Positions 55,753-63,984 of a DNA stretch of 64,000 nt are shown here, piece by piece. The notes under the pieces are model-generated. The model saw only the letters and a program-made list of their open reading frames with translations, did no database searches and was not told where the DNA came from. How positions within the stretch are numbered: position 1 is the stretch's first letter; each line of letters starts with the position of its first letter. The position numbers and the translations under genes were made by a program. Location: contig JAJDEP010000016.1 in NCBI GenBank assembly GCA_029259715.1, positions 308,557 through 372,556 on the forward strand, given 5' to 3'. This DNA comes from Planctomycetota bacterium. GTDB taxonomy: Bacteria; Planctomycetota; B15-G4.

Positions 55753-56828
55753 TGGAGCTGTTCAAGAGCATCGTCAACTGGTGCAGCCAGCCTGCGATCT
55801 ACATCTCGCTGTGCACGGTCGGTTTCGTCCTGCTGATCAGTCGCTACCGGGTGCTCAGTCGCCCGAGCGTGCTGTGGGGCCTGGCGGTCGGCATCGCACT
55901 GTTCTTCATCGTCGGCGCGCAGGACGAGGACTTCCTCAAGATCATCACGAAGGGCGACAACATGCCCATCGTGATCATGATCTTCGCCATCCTGGCGACC
56001 CTGGGCATGGCCCTGCGGCAGGCGGCGGTGAACGACATGCGTCTCGAGCGCGGGCTGCCGCCCACGGAGGCCGAGGACCGGGGCAAGGTGCTGGTGTGGC
56101 CCGACCTCGTGTACTCCGAGTTCATCTGCACCATCCTGCTCTCGGCGCTGTTCATCGCGTGGAGCGTGGCGGTGGAGGCGCCCATGGAGGAGCCGGCGTC
56201 CGGGACGCGGGCGCCCAACCCGGCCAAGGCGCCGTGGTACTTCCTGGGGTTGCAGGAGATGTTGGTCTACTTCGATCCGTGGCTGGCGGGCGTGGTCTTC
56301 CCGGGCCTGATCGTGGTGGGCCTGATGGTCATCCCGTACATCGACACGAACCCCAAGGGCAACGGCTACTACACGCTCAAGGAGCGCAAGTTCGCCATCT
56401 CCATGTTCCTGTTCGGGTTCCTCGTGTTGTGGGTGGCCCTGGTGATCCTGGGCACCTTCCTGCGCGGGCCCAACTGGAACTTCTTCGCGCCGTTCGACTA
56501 CTGGGATCCCCACAAGATCGAGCCGCTGGTGAACATCAACCTGTCCGAGCTCGTGTGGGTGAAGTGGATCGGCACGAAGTTACCGGACAACATCCTGATC
56601 CGAGAGGCGCCGGGCATCGTGATCATCCTGGCCTACTTCGCGATCACGCCGGCGTTGCTGGCGATGAAGGGCATGAAGCGCTTCTACGAGGAGATGGGCT
56701 TCGCCCGCTACTCCATCCTCGTGATGCTGCTGCTGTGCATGGCCGCGCTGCCCATCAAGATGCTGCTGCGCTGGTTCATCAACCTGAAGTACCTCGTGGC
56801 CATCCCCGAGTGGTTCTTCAACATCTGA
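55752..56828 (+). CDS. Cytochrome b, C-terminal (subunit IV-like) protein with extra helices
   Basis: A protein of about 358 residues, about twice the size of subunit IV of b6f. It begins with two or three helices not found in subunit IV (SLCTVGFVLLISRY; LWGLAVGIALFFIVGA; MPIVIMIFAILATLGMALR). The conserved quinol-oxidation loop then follows, APWYFLGLQEMLVYFDPWLAG (PEWY equivalent, PWYF here), and later helices. A C-terminal pair of helices ends in WFFNI. ATG 55752 overlaps the previous stop by one base. Confidence 0.9.
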   Translation: MELFKSIVNWCSQPAIYISLCTVGFVLLISRYRVLSRPSVLWGLAVGIALFFIVGAQDEDFLKIITKGDNMPIVIMIFAILATLGMALRQAAVNDMRLERGLPPTEAEDRGKVLVWPDLVYSEFICTILLSALFIAWSVAVEAPMEEPASGTRAPNPAKAPWYFLGLQEMLVYFDPWLAGVVFPGLIVVGLMVIPYIDTNPKGNGYYTLKERKFAISMFLFGFLVLWVALVILGTFLRGPNWNFFAPFDYWDPHKIEPLVNINLSELVWVKWIGTKLPDNILIREAPGIVIILAYFAITPALLAMKGMKRFYEEMGFARYSILVMLLLCMAALPIKMLLRWFINLKYLVAIPEWFFNI

Positions 56829-56839
56829 GCCGGAATTGA

Positions 56840-59800
56840 ATGACCATGGCACTCTCTGACGCAGCACGCGAAAAGATCGAAGGCTTCCGCACCGCGATGG
56901 GTCTTCCGTCGGCCGGACAGTCCGGCGGCGGTGGTGGCGCCGGTGGTGACGGTGGCGGCGAAGCGCCTGCCGCCGCGGCGCCCGCCTCAACCGGCGACCC
57001 GGCCGCCGACAAGATCGCGGCCATCAAGGCCCGCATCGCCGCGGCCAAGGCCGGCGGTGGCGGAGCGGCTCCTGCTGCGGCCCCCGCCGGTGCCGCCACG
57101 GCGACAGCCGCCGCACCCGCGGGCGACATGGCCGGACGCATCGCCGCCCTCAAGGCCAAGATGGAAGCCGGCAAGGGCGACGCGAAGGCGAAGCCCGCGC
57201 GCAAGCCGGTCGCGCGTCCGTCCAGCAAGAACATCTGGCCGGTCCAGCCCATCGACCGCACCAGCTTCGGCGACGACTTCCTCTACAAGCCGAACACGCT
57301 CAACAAGTGGTTCATCCTCACGTCGGTGCTGCTGACCGTCACGTGCCTGCTCATGTGGCAGCGCGACTGGGTGCGCGACTGGAAGCACTGGCAGCGCCTC
57401 AAGCAGACGAACGACAAGGAGATGATCGCGGCCGACATCGTGGCGGCCGACGCGGCCATCGACGCCGGGGCCCTGGAGGCCGCCAACGCGGCCATCGAGC
57501 GCGCCGAGGCCGACCTTGCGGGCCAGCAGGCCCAGCTCGACACCCTGGAAGCGGACCTGGCCACGCTGCAAGGCAAGCACTACGCCGCGAACCAGGCCTA
57601 CCAGTTCGCCAAGTCCGAGTTCGATTCCCTGCGTTACATCTTCGAGCAGAAGCGCCTGGCCCACGGCGGCGACGCCGACGTGCTGGCCGACACCGAGGAG
57701 GTGCTCGAGGGCAAGCGCACGGAGTTGATGGCCAACCTGCTGCTGGCGGACGAAGCGTCCGAGGCCATGGAATCCAAGAAGGTCGAGATCGAGACCCTGA
57801 GCGCGGGCCTGGTCAACGCCGAGCGCGCCAAGGACGACCTGCTCAGCGAGAAGACCCAGCTCGAGGCACGGCTCGAGAAGCTCGCGCCCAGCAATGTCGT
57901 CTACGCGGCGTTCAACGACTACGTCCGCGACGCGCCCATGCTCGACATGCTGCAGCCGACGCTCAAGATCGATCAGATCGTGCTCGAGGACCTGAAGGAC
58001 AACTACAACTTCATGTTCGTCGGCAAGATCGACCGTTGCACCACATGCCACGCGAGCATCGCCGACACCGCGTACATCGATCACGATCCGCGCAACGAGA
58101 ACAAGCAGATGGTGCTCAACGCGCACCCGCGGCTCGACCTGTACGTGGCCGACGGCAGCCCTCACCCGGCCGCCGAGTTCGGCTGCACGGTGTGCCACCA
58201 GGGCCGCGGCCAGGCCGTCGAGTTCCCGCGCACCTTCCACATGCCGGCCGCCGACGAGTGGGAGGGCGGTCGCTCGCTCGAGGAGAAGACCGAGGATTGG
58301 GTCAACGACTACGGCTACGACCCCAAGCGTCACTACTGGGACTGGCCCATGGTCCCGCAGGACAAGATCTTCAGCTCGTGCTTCCAGTGCCACGAGGACA
58401 CCGCGCGTCTGCCCGGAATCCCCGAGTACAACGCGTCTCGCGAACTGGTCGAGGACTACGGCTGCTACGGTTGCCACAAGATCGAGGGCTTCGAGGACTA
58501 CCGCAAGGTGGGCCCCGACCTGACCAACCTCGTGGCCAAGACCGACGCCGATTGGGTCGCCAAGTGGATCATGGATCCCCAGGGCTTCCGCCCGTCGACG
58601 CGCATGCCGCACTTCTGGAACCAGAGCAATCGGGGCGGCGGCGACGTCGACCTGGCGCGCAACGGCTACGACCCCGACGGTCCCGAGTGGAACAACAACA
58701 GCGACCGCTTCGTCGACGACTACCGCGCCCGCAACGACGTGGAGGCCCAGGCCCTGACGGCCTACCTGTTCCACAAGTCGGAGGGGGCCCTCGACTACTC
58801 CATGAAGCCGGTGCCGAACCGCAAGGGCGACGCCGCCAACGGCGAGCAGCTCTTCGAGGACCGCGGCTGCCTGGCGTGCCACGCCATGGAGAGCAACGAC
58901 TGGAACGAGGCCGACCACGGTCCCGACCTGTCCGCCATCGGCAGCAAGACCAACCCGAAGTGGTTGTTCAACTGGATCCTCGATCCCAAGGCCTACTACC
59001 CGACCAGCGTCATGCCCGACCTGCGCCTGTCCGACGACGAGGCCTGGGACATCACCGCGTACCTCATGGGCGCCGAGCACGACGACTGGGACGACCGACC
59101 GGCCCCGCGTCAGGACGACGGCCTGCTCGACGGCATCGCCGTGGAGTACAAGTCGCAGCTCGCGAGCGTCTCCCTGGCCACCAAGATGGTGGAGCAGATG
59201 CGCGCCGCCGGCGGTCGCGAGGAGGTCGAGCTGTACGTCGGCGAGAAGCTGTTCCAGCACTACGGCTGCGCCGGCTGCCACCTGGTCCCGGGTCACTACG
59301 AGGACAAGGGCATCGGCACCGAGCTCACCAAGGAAGGCCTCAAGGAGGTCGCCAAGTTCGACTTCGGCTTCGAGTACTCCCACGACAACCCCGAAGCCAT
59401 CCCGCACACGCGGCACGACTGGTTCCGGGCCAAGCTGCAGGACACGCGCATCTTCGATCGCATGCCGGTGGTGGAGGGGCACGGCCACGACGCCGAGATC
59501 CTGCGCTTCGACATGAAGGTCAAGGCGCCCGCCGACAAGCTGAAGATGCCGAACTTCTACTTCGAGGAGTGGGAGGTCGAACTCATCGTCCAGTTCCTGA
59601 TGGGGCTGCGCGAAGAGGGCATCGCCGACAACATGAAGCACAATCTCACCGGTGACGCCCTCGTCGCCGAGCAGGGCGCGCGCATCATGCGGGACGTGAA
59701 CTGCGTCGGTTGTCACCGCGTGGGCCTCACTGCCGGCGCGGCGTACCTCGACGAAGACGTCATCGAAGAAGGCTACGAGTACGACCTGTGGGCCGCCGGC

Positions 59801-60574
59801 GACATCGAGGTGGCCGGCCAGACCCTGTGGGAGGCCCACGACTGGGTCACCGACGAGGTCTACGAGGCCGAGGAGGAAGAGGACCTGGTCGAGACCCTCG
59901 ATTACCTCGAGGAGAAGGAATTCGACGGCCTCGTGCAGCTCTACGGTCTCGGCGAAGGCGTGCTCGGGCGCTACCTCGAGGACAAGGCCCTGCGTCCCCC
60001 GACCCTGCGCGGCGAAGGCGACAAGGTTCAGGCGCCGTGGCTCTACAGCTTCCTGATGGAGCCCTTCACCGTGCGCAACCACGTGAAGGCGCGCATGCCC
60101 ACCTTCGGCTTCACCCGGGAGGAGGCCGAGGCCGTCACCCAGTGGTTCTCCATCCGCGACGGCGAGAACTGGCCCTTCGAGACGGACCCGGTGGCCCTCG
60201 ACGAGGAGCTGCTGGCCGAGGGCGCCGCGCTGTTCGAGGAGTACCAGTGCCAGTCGTGTCACCCCCAGGGCGACGTGCTGCCTTCGAACCCCGATCAGCT
60301 CAACTGGGGCCCCGATCTGGGGCTCGCCAAGGAGCGTCTCGAGCCGAGCTGGATCAAGGCTTGGCTGCTCGACCCGGCCGTCATCTCTCCCGGCACGAAG
60401 ATGCCCAACTTCCTCGGCGAGTACATCGGCCCGGAGTACGAGTCCTACGTCGACGACGCCGAGCGCGAAGCCGATGCCTTGGTGCAGTATCTGATCTACA
60501 TGGACCAGGTGGCGCCGAAGGAGATCTCGATGGCGACGCCGGACGAGACGCCGGAGCCCGGCGAGGGGAACTAG
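56840..60574 (+). CDS. Octaheme c-type cytochrome of the bc complex
   Basis: A 1244-residue protein. Residues 1-150 are Ala/Gly/Lys-rich low complexity. One membrane anchor lies at about 157-177 (FILTSVLLTVTCLLMW). A long coiled coil (about 195-350) follows. Then come eight CXXCH heme motifs starting at C400, C449, C514, C542, C677, C810, C955 and C1137 (CTTCH, CTVCH, CFQCH, CYGCH, CLACH, CAGCH, CVGCH, CQSCH). The segments after the fourth, fifth and eighth look like class-I cytochrome c folds with late Met ligands (STRMPHF, SVMPDL, GTKMPNF). No c1 or cytochrome f gene is present, so this subunit probably carries electrons from the Rieske centre outward. The low-complexity tail would be cytoplasmic. 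Part of its 3' end is repeated at 63903-63984. Confidence 0.93.
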   Translation: MTMALSDAAREKIEGFRTAMGLPSAGQSGGGGGAGGDGGGEAPAAAAPASTGDPAADKIAAIKARIAAAKAGGGGAAPAAAPAGAATATAAAPAGDMAGRIAALKAKMEAGKGDAKAKPARKPVARPSSKNIWPVQPIDRTSFGDDFLYKPNTLNKWFILTSVLLTVTCLLMWQRDWVRDWKHWQRLKQTNDKEMIAADIVAADAAIDAGALEAANAAIERAEADLAGQQAQLDTLEADLATLQGKHYAANQAYQFAKSEFDSLRYIFEQKRLAHGGDADVLADTEEVLEGKRTELMANLLLADEASEAMESKKVEIETLSAGLVNAERAKDDLLSEKTQLEARLEKLAPSNVVYAAFNDYVRDAPMLDMLQPTLKIDQIVLEDLKDNYNFMFVGKIDRCTTCHASIADTAYIDHDPRNENKQMVLNAHPRLDLYVADGSPHPAAEFGCTVCHQGRGQAVEFPRTFHMPAADEWEGGRSLEEKTEDWVNDYGYDPKRHYWDWPMVPQDKIFSSCFQCHEDTARLPGIPEYNASRELVEDYGCYGCHKIEGFEDYRKVGPDLTNLVAKTDADWVAKWIMDPQGFRPSTRMPHFWNQSNRGGGDVDLARNGYDPDGPEWNNNSDRFVDDYRARNDVEAQALTAYLFHKSEGALDYSMKPVPNRKGDAANGEQLFEDRGCLACHAMESNDWNEADHGPDLSAIGSKTNPKWLFNWILDPKAYYPTSVMPDLRLSDDEAWDITAYLMGAEHDDWDDRPAPRQDDGLLDGIAVEYKSQLASVSLATKMVEQMRAAGGREEVELYVGEKLFQHYGCAGCHLVPGHYEDKGIGTELTKEGLKEVAKFDFGFEYSHDNPEAIPHTRHDWFRAKLQDTRIFDRMPVVEGHGHDAEILRFDMKVKAPADKLKMPNFYFEEWEVELIVQFLMGLREEGIADNMKHNLTGDALVAEQGARIMRDVNCVGCHRVGLTAGAAYLDEDVIEEGYEYDLWAAGDIEVAGQTLWEAHDWVTDEVYEAEEEEDLVETLDYLEEKEFDGLVQLYGLGEGVLGRYLEDKALRPPTLRGEGDKVQAPWLYSFLMEPFTVRNHVKARMPTFGFTREEAEAVTQWFSIRDGENWPFETDPVALDEELLAEGAALFEEYQCQSCHPQGDVLPSNPDQLNWGPDLGLAKERLEPSWIKAWLLDPAVISPGTKMPNFLGEYIGPEYESYVDDAEREADALVQYLIYMDQVAPKEISMATPDETPEPGEGN

Positions 60575-60597
60575 CGGGAGCTGGACGGCCGCGGTGT

Positions 60598-60702
60598 GGC
60601 CCCGAGGTTTTTTTGGGGGGCCTGCCCGTGCTCAAACAGCTGCGTTCGCTGCGCTCACTCCGCGAACTGCGCGCGGGCAGGCCCCCCAAAAAAATCGGGG
60701 CC
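60598..60702 (-). repeat. Palindromic element copy A (105 bp)
   Basis: The outer arm GGCCCCGA (60598-60605) pairs with TCGGGGCC (60695-60702). After a two-base bulge, a perfect 21-bp stem follows: T7-G6-CCTGCCCG (60608-60628) against its complement (60674-60694). The 45-nt loop (60629-60673) is the reverse complement of the loops in copies B and C with 38 of 45 bases identical, so this copy is inverted. Inside the loop GTTCGC and GCGAAC can form a further hairpin. It begins 23 bp after the cytochrome stop. It lacks a trailing U-tract, so it is not a standard terminator. Confidence 0.9.
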
Positions 60703-60736
60703 GGTGCGGTTGCGGCACAGCGCCAAGATGGCCTGA

Positions 60737-60883
60737 CCAGCGCGAGACTCACTGATCTTCGTGGTGGGGCCGGGCTGCGCCGGCGTCTTCGAAGTGAACA
60801 CTCCACATCTCCTCGATGGCACGTCGATCGACCCGTACCTCGATCGCTCCCAGTGGCTCGACAACTTCTATTCCACTCCTTGA
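60737..60883 (+). pseudogene. Possible protein-coding remnant
   Basis: An open stretch bounded by TGA at 60734 and TGA at 60881 reads like a natural protein C-terminus (LIFVVGPGCAGVFEVNTP, then LLDGTSIDPYLDRSQWLDNF) and has none of the Arg/Pro/Ala bias of shadow frames here. No start codon with a ribosome-binding site is evident. It lies between palindromes A and B and may be the tail of a gene cut by the rearrangement. I do not recognise the family. Confidence 0.3.
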
Positions 60884-60937
60884 TCCGGAGATCGCCGCCG
60901 CCCCGCGGCGGGCGCCCCAACAATTCGAGGCGCGGGA

Positions 60938-61041
60938 GGGCTCGGTGTTTTCCGGGGGCATGCCCGCGCGCAGTTCGCGCAGCGAGCGAAGCTCGCGAAG
61001 CTGTTTGAGCACGGGCATGCCCCCGGAAAACAGCCGTGCCC
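60938..61041 (+). repeat. Palindromic element copy B (104 bp)
   Basis: Left arm 60938-60966 (GGGCTCGG then TGTTTTCCGGGGGCATGCCCG) pairs with right arm 61012-61041. The inner 20 bp are perfect, the outer eight have one mismatch and one bulge. The 45-nt loop (60967-61011) is identical to that of copy C and contains a perfect GCGAGC-GAA-GCTCGC hairpin. It lies 133 bp upstream of the FG-GAP gene start. Confidence 0.9.
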
Positions 61042-61174
61042 GGCCCAATCGGAGAGGATTGCCACGAGAGCAGGCCTTGGAACCCGCTCCGGCGGGACTC
61101 GGCCGCCTGCACCGCCACGGCCCCTGATCGGATGGGTGCAGTATCCTCGGACTTCCTGTGCGGGAGGACGAGCC

Positions 61175-63700
61175 ATGCGGATGCGCGTGCCGAGACTCGA
61201 TCGATGGATGGCCCTGGTGGTCATGTCCGGCGTGTGCGTCGCGACGCTCGGCGAAGCGGCCTCCGCTGCCGAGGAGCCGTTCCGCTTCCCGCGGCCCATG
61301 TTCCCCGTCTCCTCGTCCGCGCCCGAGGACTTTGCTGTCGCCGACTTCGACGCTGACGGTTGGCTCGATGCCGCGGTGGCCGCTCGCACCGAGAACAGTG
61401 TCATCGTGATGATGGGGTCTGAGGCCGGCGTCCTCACGGAGACCGGCAGCATTCCCGTGGGCGACCAACCGCGCGGGATCCTCGCCACGGACCTGTCCGG
61501 CGACGGCGTGCCCGACATCGCCGTGACGAATTCCGACTCCGACACCGTCTCCATCCTGATCGGCGTGGGGGACGGGACCTTCGGGGCGCCCGTGAGTCAC
61601 TCCGTCGGCGTGGGGCCTCGCCGCATCGAGACGGGCCACTTCGACCTCGACGGAATCCCGGACCTGGTCGTTGCCGACTACGAGGGCGGAACGCTGTCGT
61701 TCCTGATGGGGACCGGCAATGGTGCGTTCACCGTGGGCGGCTCCATCGCCGTGGGCGTCGAGCCCGTCGACCTCACCGTCGGCCACTTCAACGGCGACGC
61801 TCTCGACGACATCGCCCTCGTGCGTCAAGACGGGTCCGGCACCGTCGTGTTGATCGGTCTGGGCGGAGGGTCATTTGCGCCGCCGGTCGTCTACGCCGGC
61901 GCGCGCATGCTCTCCGTGGTCAGCGCCGACTTCGACGGTGACGAGATCCTCGATCTGGTGACCGCGAACGATTTCGGAGGTCCCGTCTTCGTCCAGATCC
62001 GCTACGGGATCGGGGACGGCACCTTCTCGGGGCCGATCGGCGTCGCCTTCGGCGGCGCCATCGATCTCGCAGCCGCCGACCTCGATGCCGACGGCGACCA
62101 GGACCTGCTCATCGGCGCCAGCGGAATCACCTTCCATCGCAACGACGGAGGCGGCCCCTTCACACCCGTCGGGTCCGTGCTTTCGACGATCGGAGTCAAC
62201 GGGTTCGTCGTCGAAGACTTCGACGGCGATGGCACTCTCGACGTCATGGGCGGCTCGACTCTGGCCGATGGACTGGTGCTCCTCCGTGGCAACGGATCCT
62301 TCGCATTCGATGCGGGTCCCGTGCTCGACGTCGGCGACCGCTTTGTCGAACTCGTTGACCTCGACGATGACGGGCTGCTCGACATCGTGAGCATCGATGA
62401 CGACGGATTCCTCGGCGTGGCGATGGGGCAGGGGCAGGGCCTGTTCGGGCCGGTCGCCTCACAGGATCTTGGGATCGGCTCTGCGCTCAGATTGCTTGTT
62501 GCCGATCTCGACGCCGACGACCAAGAAGACCTCGTGGTGCTCACTCGCCCGTTCACTCTCTACCGGGCCAATGTCTTCCCGGGACTCGGCGATGGCACTT
62601 TCGGGTCCGTGGTCGCGACCGATCTCGGTACCGCTCAATTCAACGACTGGACGCTCGGCCATCTCGATGACGATGGCGTGCCCGACCTCGTGACCACCTA
62701 CTGGGTCGACGAGAGAATCGGGCTGCACCTTGGCCTCGGCGACGGAACGTTCTCCGAGCCGGCTGTGTTTCATCCGACCGGCTTCACGCCCGGAGGTGCG
62801 GTCATCGTCGATTTCGATGGCGACCTGATGAACGACATCGTGGTGGCTGACCGGGACAACAACGTCCTGGCGACCTGGACCAACACGGGCTCCGGATTCG
62901 TGGCAGGGCGCTCACTGGCGACGGTGATCAACCCGGGGAGCCTCGAACTCGCCGACGTCAACGGCGACGGGCGCAGCGACATCGTCGGAACCGGCACCGG
63001 GGAGATTTTCGTGCACCTGCAGGATGCCGCTGGGATCTTCCAGCCCGTCCAAGCCTCGGAAACGCACCTGGCGGGCGTCACTCTTCCCTTCCGCTTGGCG
63101 GACATGGACCGGGACGGCCATCTGGACGGCCTCCTGTCCAAGAGCGGCGTCCTCGAGGTGAGCCAAGGGGACGGCGCCGGCGACTTCACGCCGATCGAGC
63201 ACCATGCAATGGGAGCCGCGTTTGCGGCCGGCGACATCGACGGTGACGGTGCGCCCGACGTCTTGGCCGGCAACGAGATCTTCATCAACAAGACCGGCGG
63301 CCCCTGGTGCGATCTCGGCTTCGCCCTCGGCGGGACCCACGGCGAGCCGCGCCTCGAGAGCACCGGCACCCTCGACGGCGGAGACTTCGTCGAACTGCGC
63401 CTGCGCAACGCCCTCGAGAACACGCCGGCCTTCCTGTTCTTCGGGATCGAGCGGCTCGACTACACGCCGTTCTTCGGTGGCACCCTGGTGCCGAACGGCG
63501 TGACGCCGCCCGGCGGTTTCGCCATCGTCTTCACCGACGGCAATGGCGAGCTCGACCTCGGCGCTCCGTGGCCGAACGTCTTCCCGCCCGGCTTCGAGAC
63601 CTTCTACCAGTACTGGATCGCCGACCCCGGCGCGCCCTACGGCTACTCCGCCAGCAACGCGCTCCAAGCCGTCACGCCGCTCGTCCCCTTCGGCACCTAG
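61175..63700 (+). CDS. Secreted FG-GAP/VCBS repeat protein C with planctomycete-type C-terminal domain
   Basis: A protein of about 841 residues with a signal peptide (LDRWMALVVMSGVCVATLGEA). At least ten FG-GAP blades follow (FDADGWLDAAV, LSGDGVPDIAV, FDLDGIPDLVV, LDADGDQDLLI, FDGDGTLDVMG, VNGDGRSDIVG, IDGDGAPDVLA). The C-terminal ~140 residues form a distinct domain, WCDLGFALGGTHGEPRL through FETFYQYWIADPGAPYGYSA, that I know from secreted planctomycete proteins and that probably serves surface targeting. ATG 61175 follows GGGAGGA by six bases. Base composition is somewhat lower in GC than the neighbours. The gene is bracketed by palindromic elements B and C. Confidence 0.88.
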   Translation: MRMRVPRLDRWMALVVMSGVCVATLGEAASAAEEPFRFPRPMFPVSSSAPEDFAVADFDADGWLDAAVAARTENSVIVMMGSEAGVLTETGSIPVGDQPRGILATDLSGDGVPDIAVTNSDSDTVSILIGVGDGTFGAPVSHSVGVGPRRIETGHFDLDGIPDLVVADYEGGTLSFLMGTGNGAFTVGGSIAVGVEPVDLTVGHFNGDALDDIALVRQDGSGTVVLIGLGGGSFAPPVVYAGARMLSVVSADFDGDEILDLVTANDFGGPVFVQIRYGIGDGTFSGPIGVAFGGAIDLAAADLDADGDQDLLIGASGITFHRNDGGGPFTPVGSVLSTIGVNGFVVEDFDGDGTLDVMGGSTLADGLVLLRGNGSFAFDAGPVLDVGDRFVELVDLDDDGLLDIVSIDDDGFLGVAMGQGQGLFGPVASQDLGIGSALRLLVADLDADDQEDLVVLTRPFTLYRANVFPGLGDGTFGSVVATDLGTAQFNDWTLGHLDDDGVPDLVTTYWVDERIGLHLGLGDGTFSEPAVFHPTGFTPGGAVIVDFDGDLMNDIVVADRDNNVLATWTNTGSGFVAGRSLATVINPGSLELADVNGDGRSDIVGTGTGEIFVHLQDAAGIFQPVQASETHLAGVTLPFRLADMDRDGHLDGLLSKSGVLEVSQGDGAGDFTPIEHHAMGAAFAAGDIDGDGAPDVLAGNEIFINKTGGPWCDLGFALGGTHGEPRLESTGTLDGGDFVELRLRNALENTPAFLFFGIERLDYTPFFGGTLVPNGVTPPGGFAIVFTDGNGELDLGAPWPNVFPPGFETFYQYWIADPGAPYGYSASNALQAVTPLVPFGT

Positions 63701-63771
63701 AAACCCGGGCTTGCCGAAGCGGTCTCCCCCTCCACCGCGCGGTGGTTGCTGCCGGAGTTCGCGGCGCGGGA

Positions 63772-63875
63772 GGGCTCGGTGTTTTCCGGGGGGATGCCCG
63801 CGCGCAGTTCGCGCAGCGAGCGAAGCTCGCGAAGCTGTTTGAGCACGGGCATCCCCCCGGAAAACAGCCGCGCCC
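63772..63875 (+). repeat. Palindromic element copy C (104 bp)
   Basis: Same layout as copy B: 45-nt loop (63801-63845) identical to B base for base, inner arms CCGGGGGGATGCCCG and CGGGCATCCCCCCGG. Relative to B one arm base changes C to G and its partner changes G to C, a compensated substitution. Homology with B also extends about 15 bases into the left flank (GGCGCGGGAGGGCTCGG). It begins 71 bp after the FG-GAP stop. Confidence 0.9.
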
Positions 63876-63902
63876 GCCCTCGTCACCACTCCGTGCACCG
63901 AC

Positions 63903-63984
63903 TCGTGCAGTACCTAATCTAAATGGATCAGGTGGCGCCGAAGGAGGTCTCGATGGCGGCACCGGAAGAGGGCGAGGGCAACTA
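63903..63984 (+). pseudogene. Decayed second copy of the octaheme cytochrome 3' end
   Basis: Reads VQYLI, stop (TAA at 63919-63921), then MDQVAPKEVSMAAPEEGEGN and a stop at 63982-63984. The true cytochrome ends VQYLIYMDQVAPKEISMATP and then DETPEPGEGN at 60484-60574. The nucleotide match includes the identical GGTGGCGCCGAAGGAG. The Tyr codon TAC became TAA, and nine bases are lost near the end. No upstream cytochrome coding sequence precedes it; palindrome C lies 27 bp before it. It is not a functional gene. Confidence 0.88.

Larger units (their letters stand above)
60575..61174. other. 600-bp intergenic region with two palindromic elements and a coding remnant
   Basis: Between the octaheme gene and the FG-GAP gene. 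It holds palindromic element A (60598-60702), a short open remnant (60737-60883) and palindromic element B (60938-61041, opposite orientation by its loop). The remaining bases before the FG-GAP start contain a GGGAGGA ribosome-binding site at about 61162. No complete gene is supported; frames through the hairpins give only Arg/Ser/Leu repeats of the palindrome. Confidence 0.8.

Noticed and set aside
56987..60262. A 1091-residue minus-strand frame opposite the octaheme cytochrome
   Set aside because: A high-GC antisense shadow rich in Val, Leu, His and Gly. The plus strand has eight CXXCH motifs and operon context.
60816..61127. A small plus-strand protein rich in Ser/Arg repeats through palindrome B
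   Set aside because: The frame is merely the translation of the palindrome and its loop. Similar text appears in every frame of all three elements.
60598..63875. The palindromic elements as ordinary Rho-independent terminators
   Set aside because: The T/A runs lie inside the stem arms, not after them, the stems carry a conserved 45-nt loop, and one copy lies upstream of a gene start.
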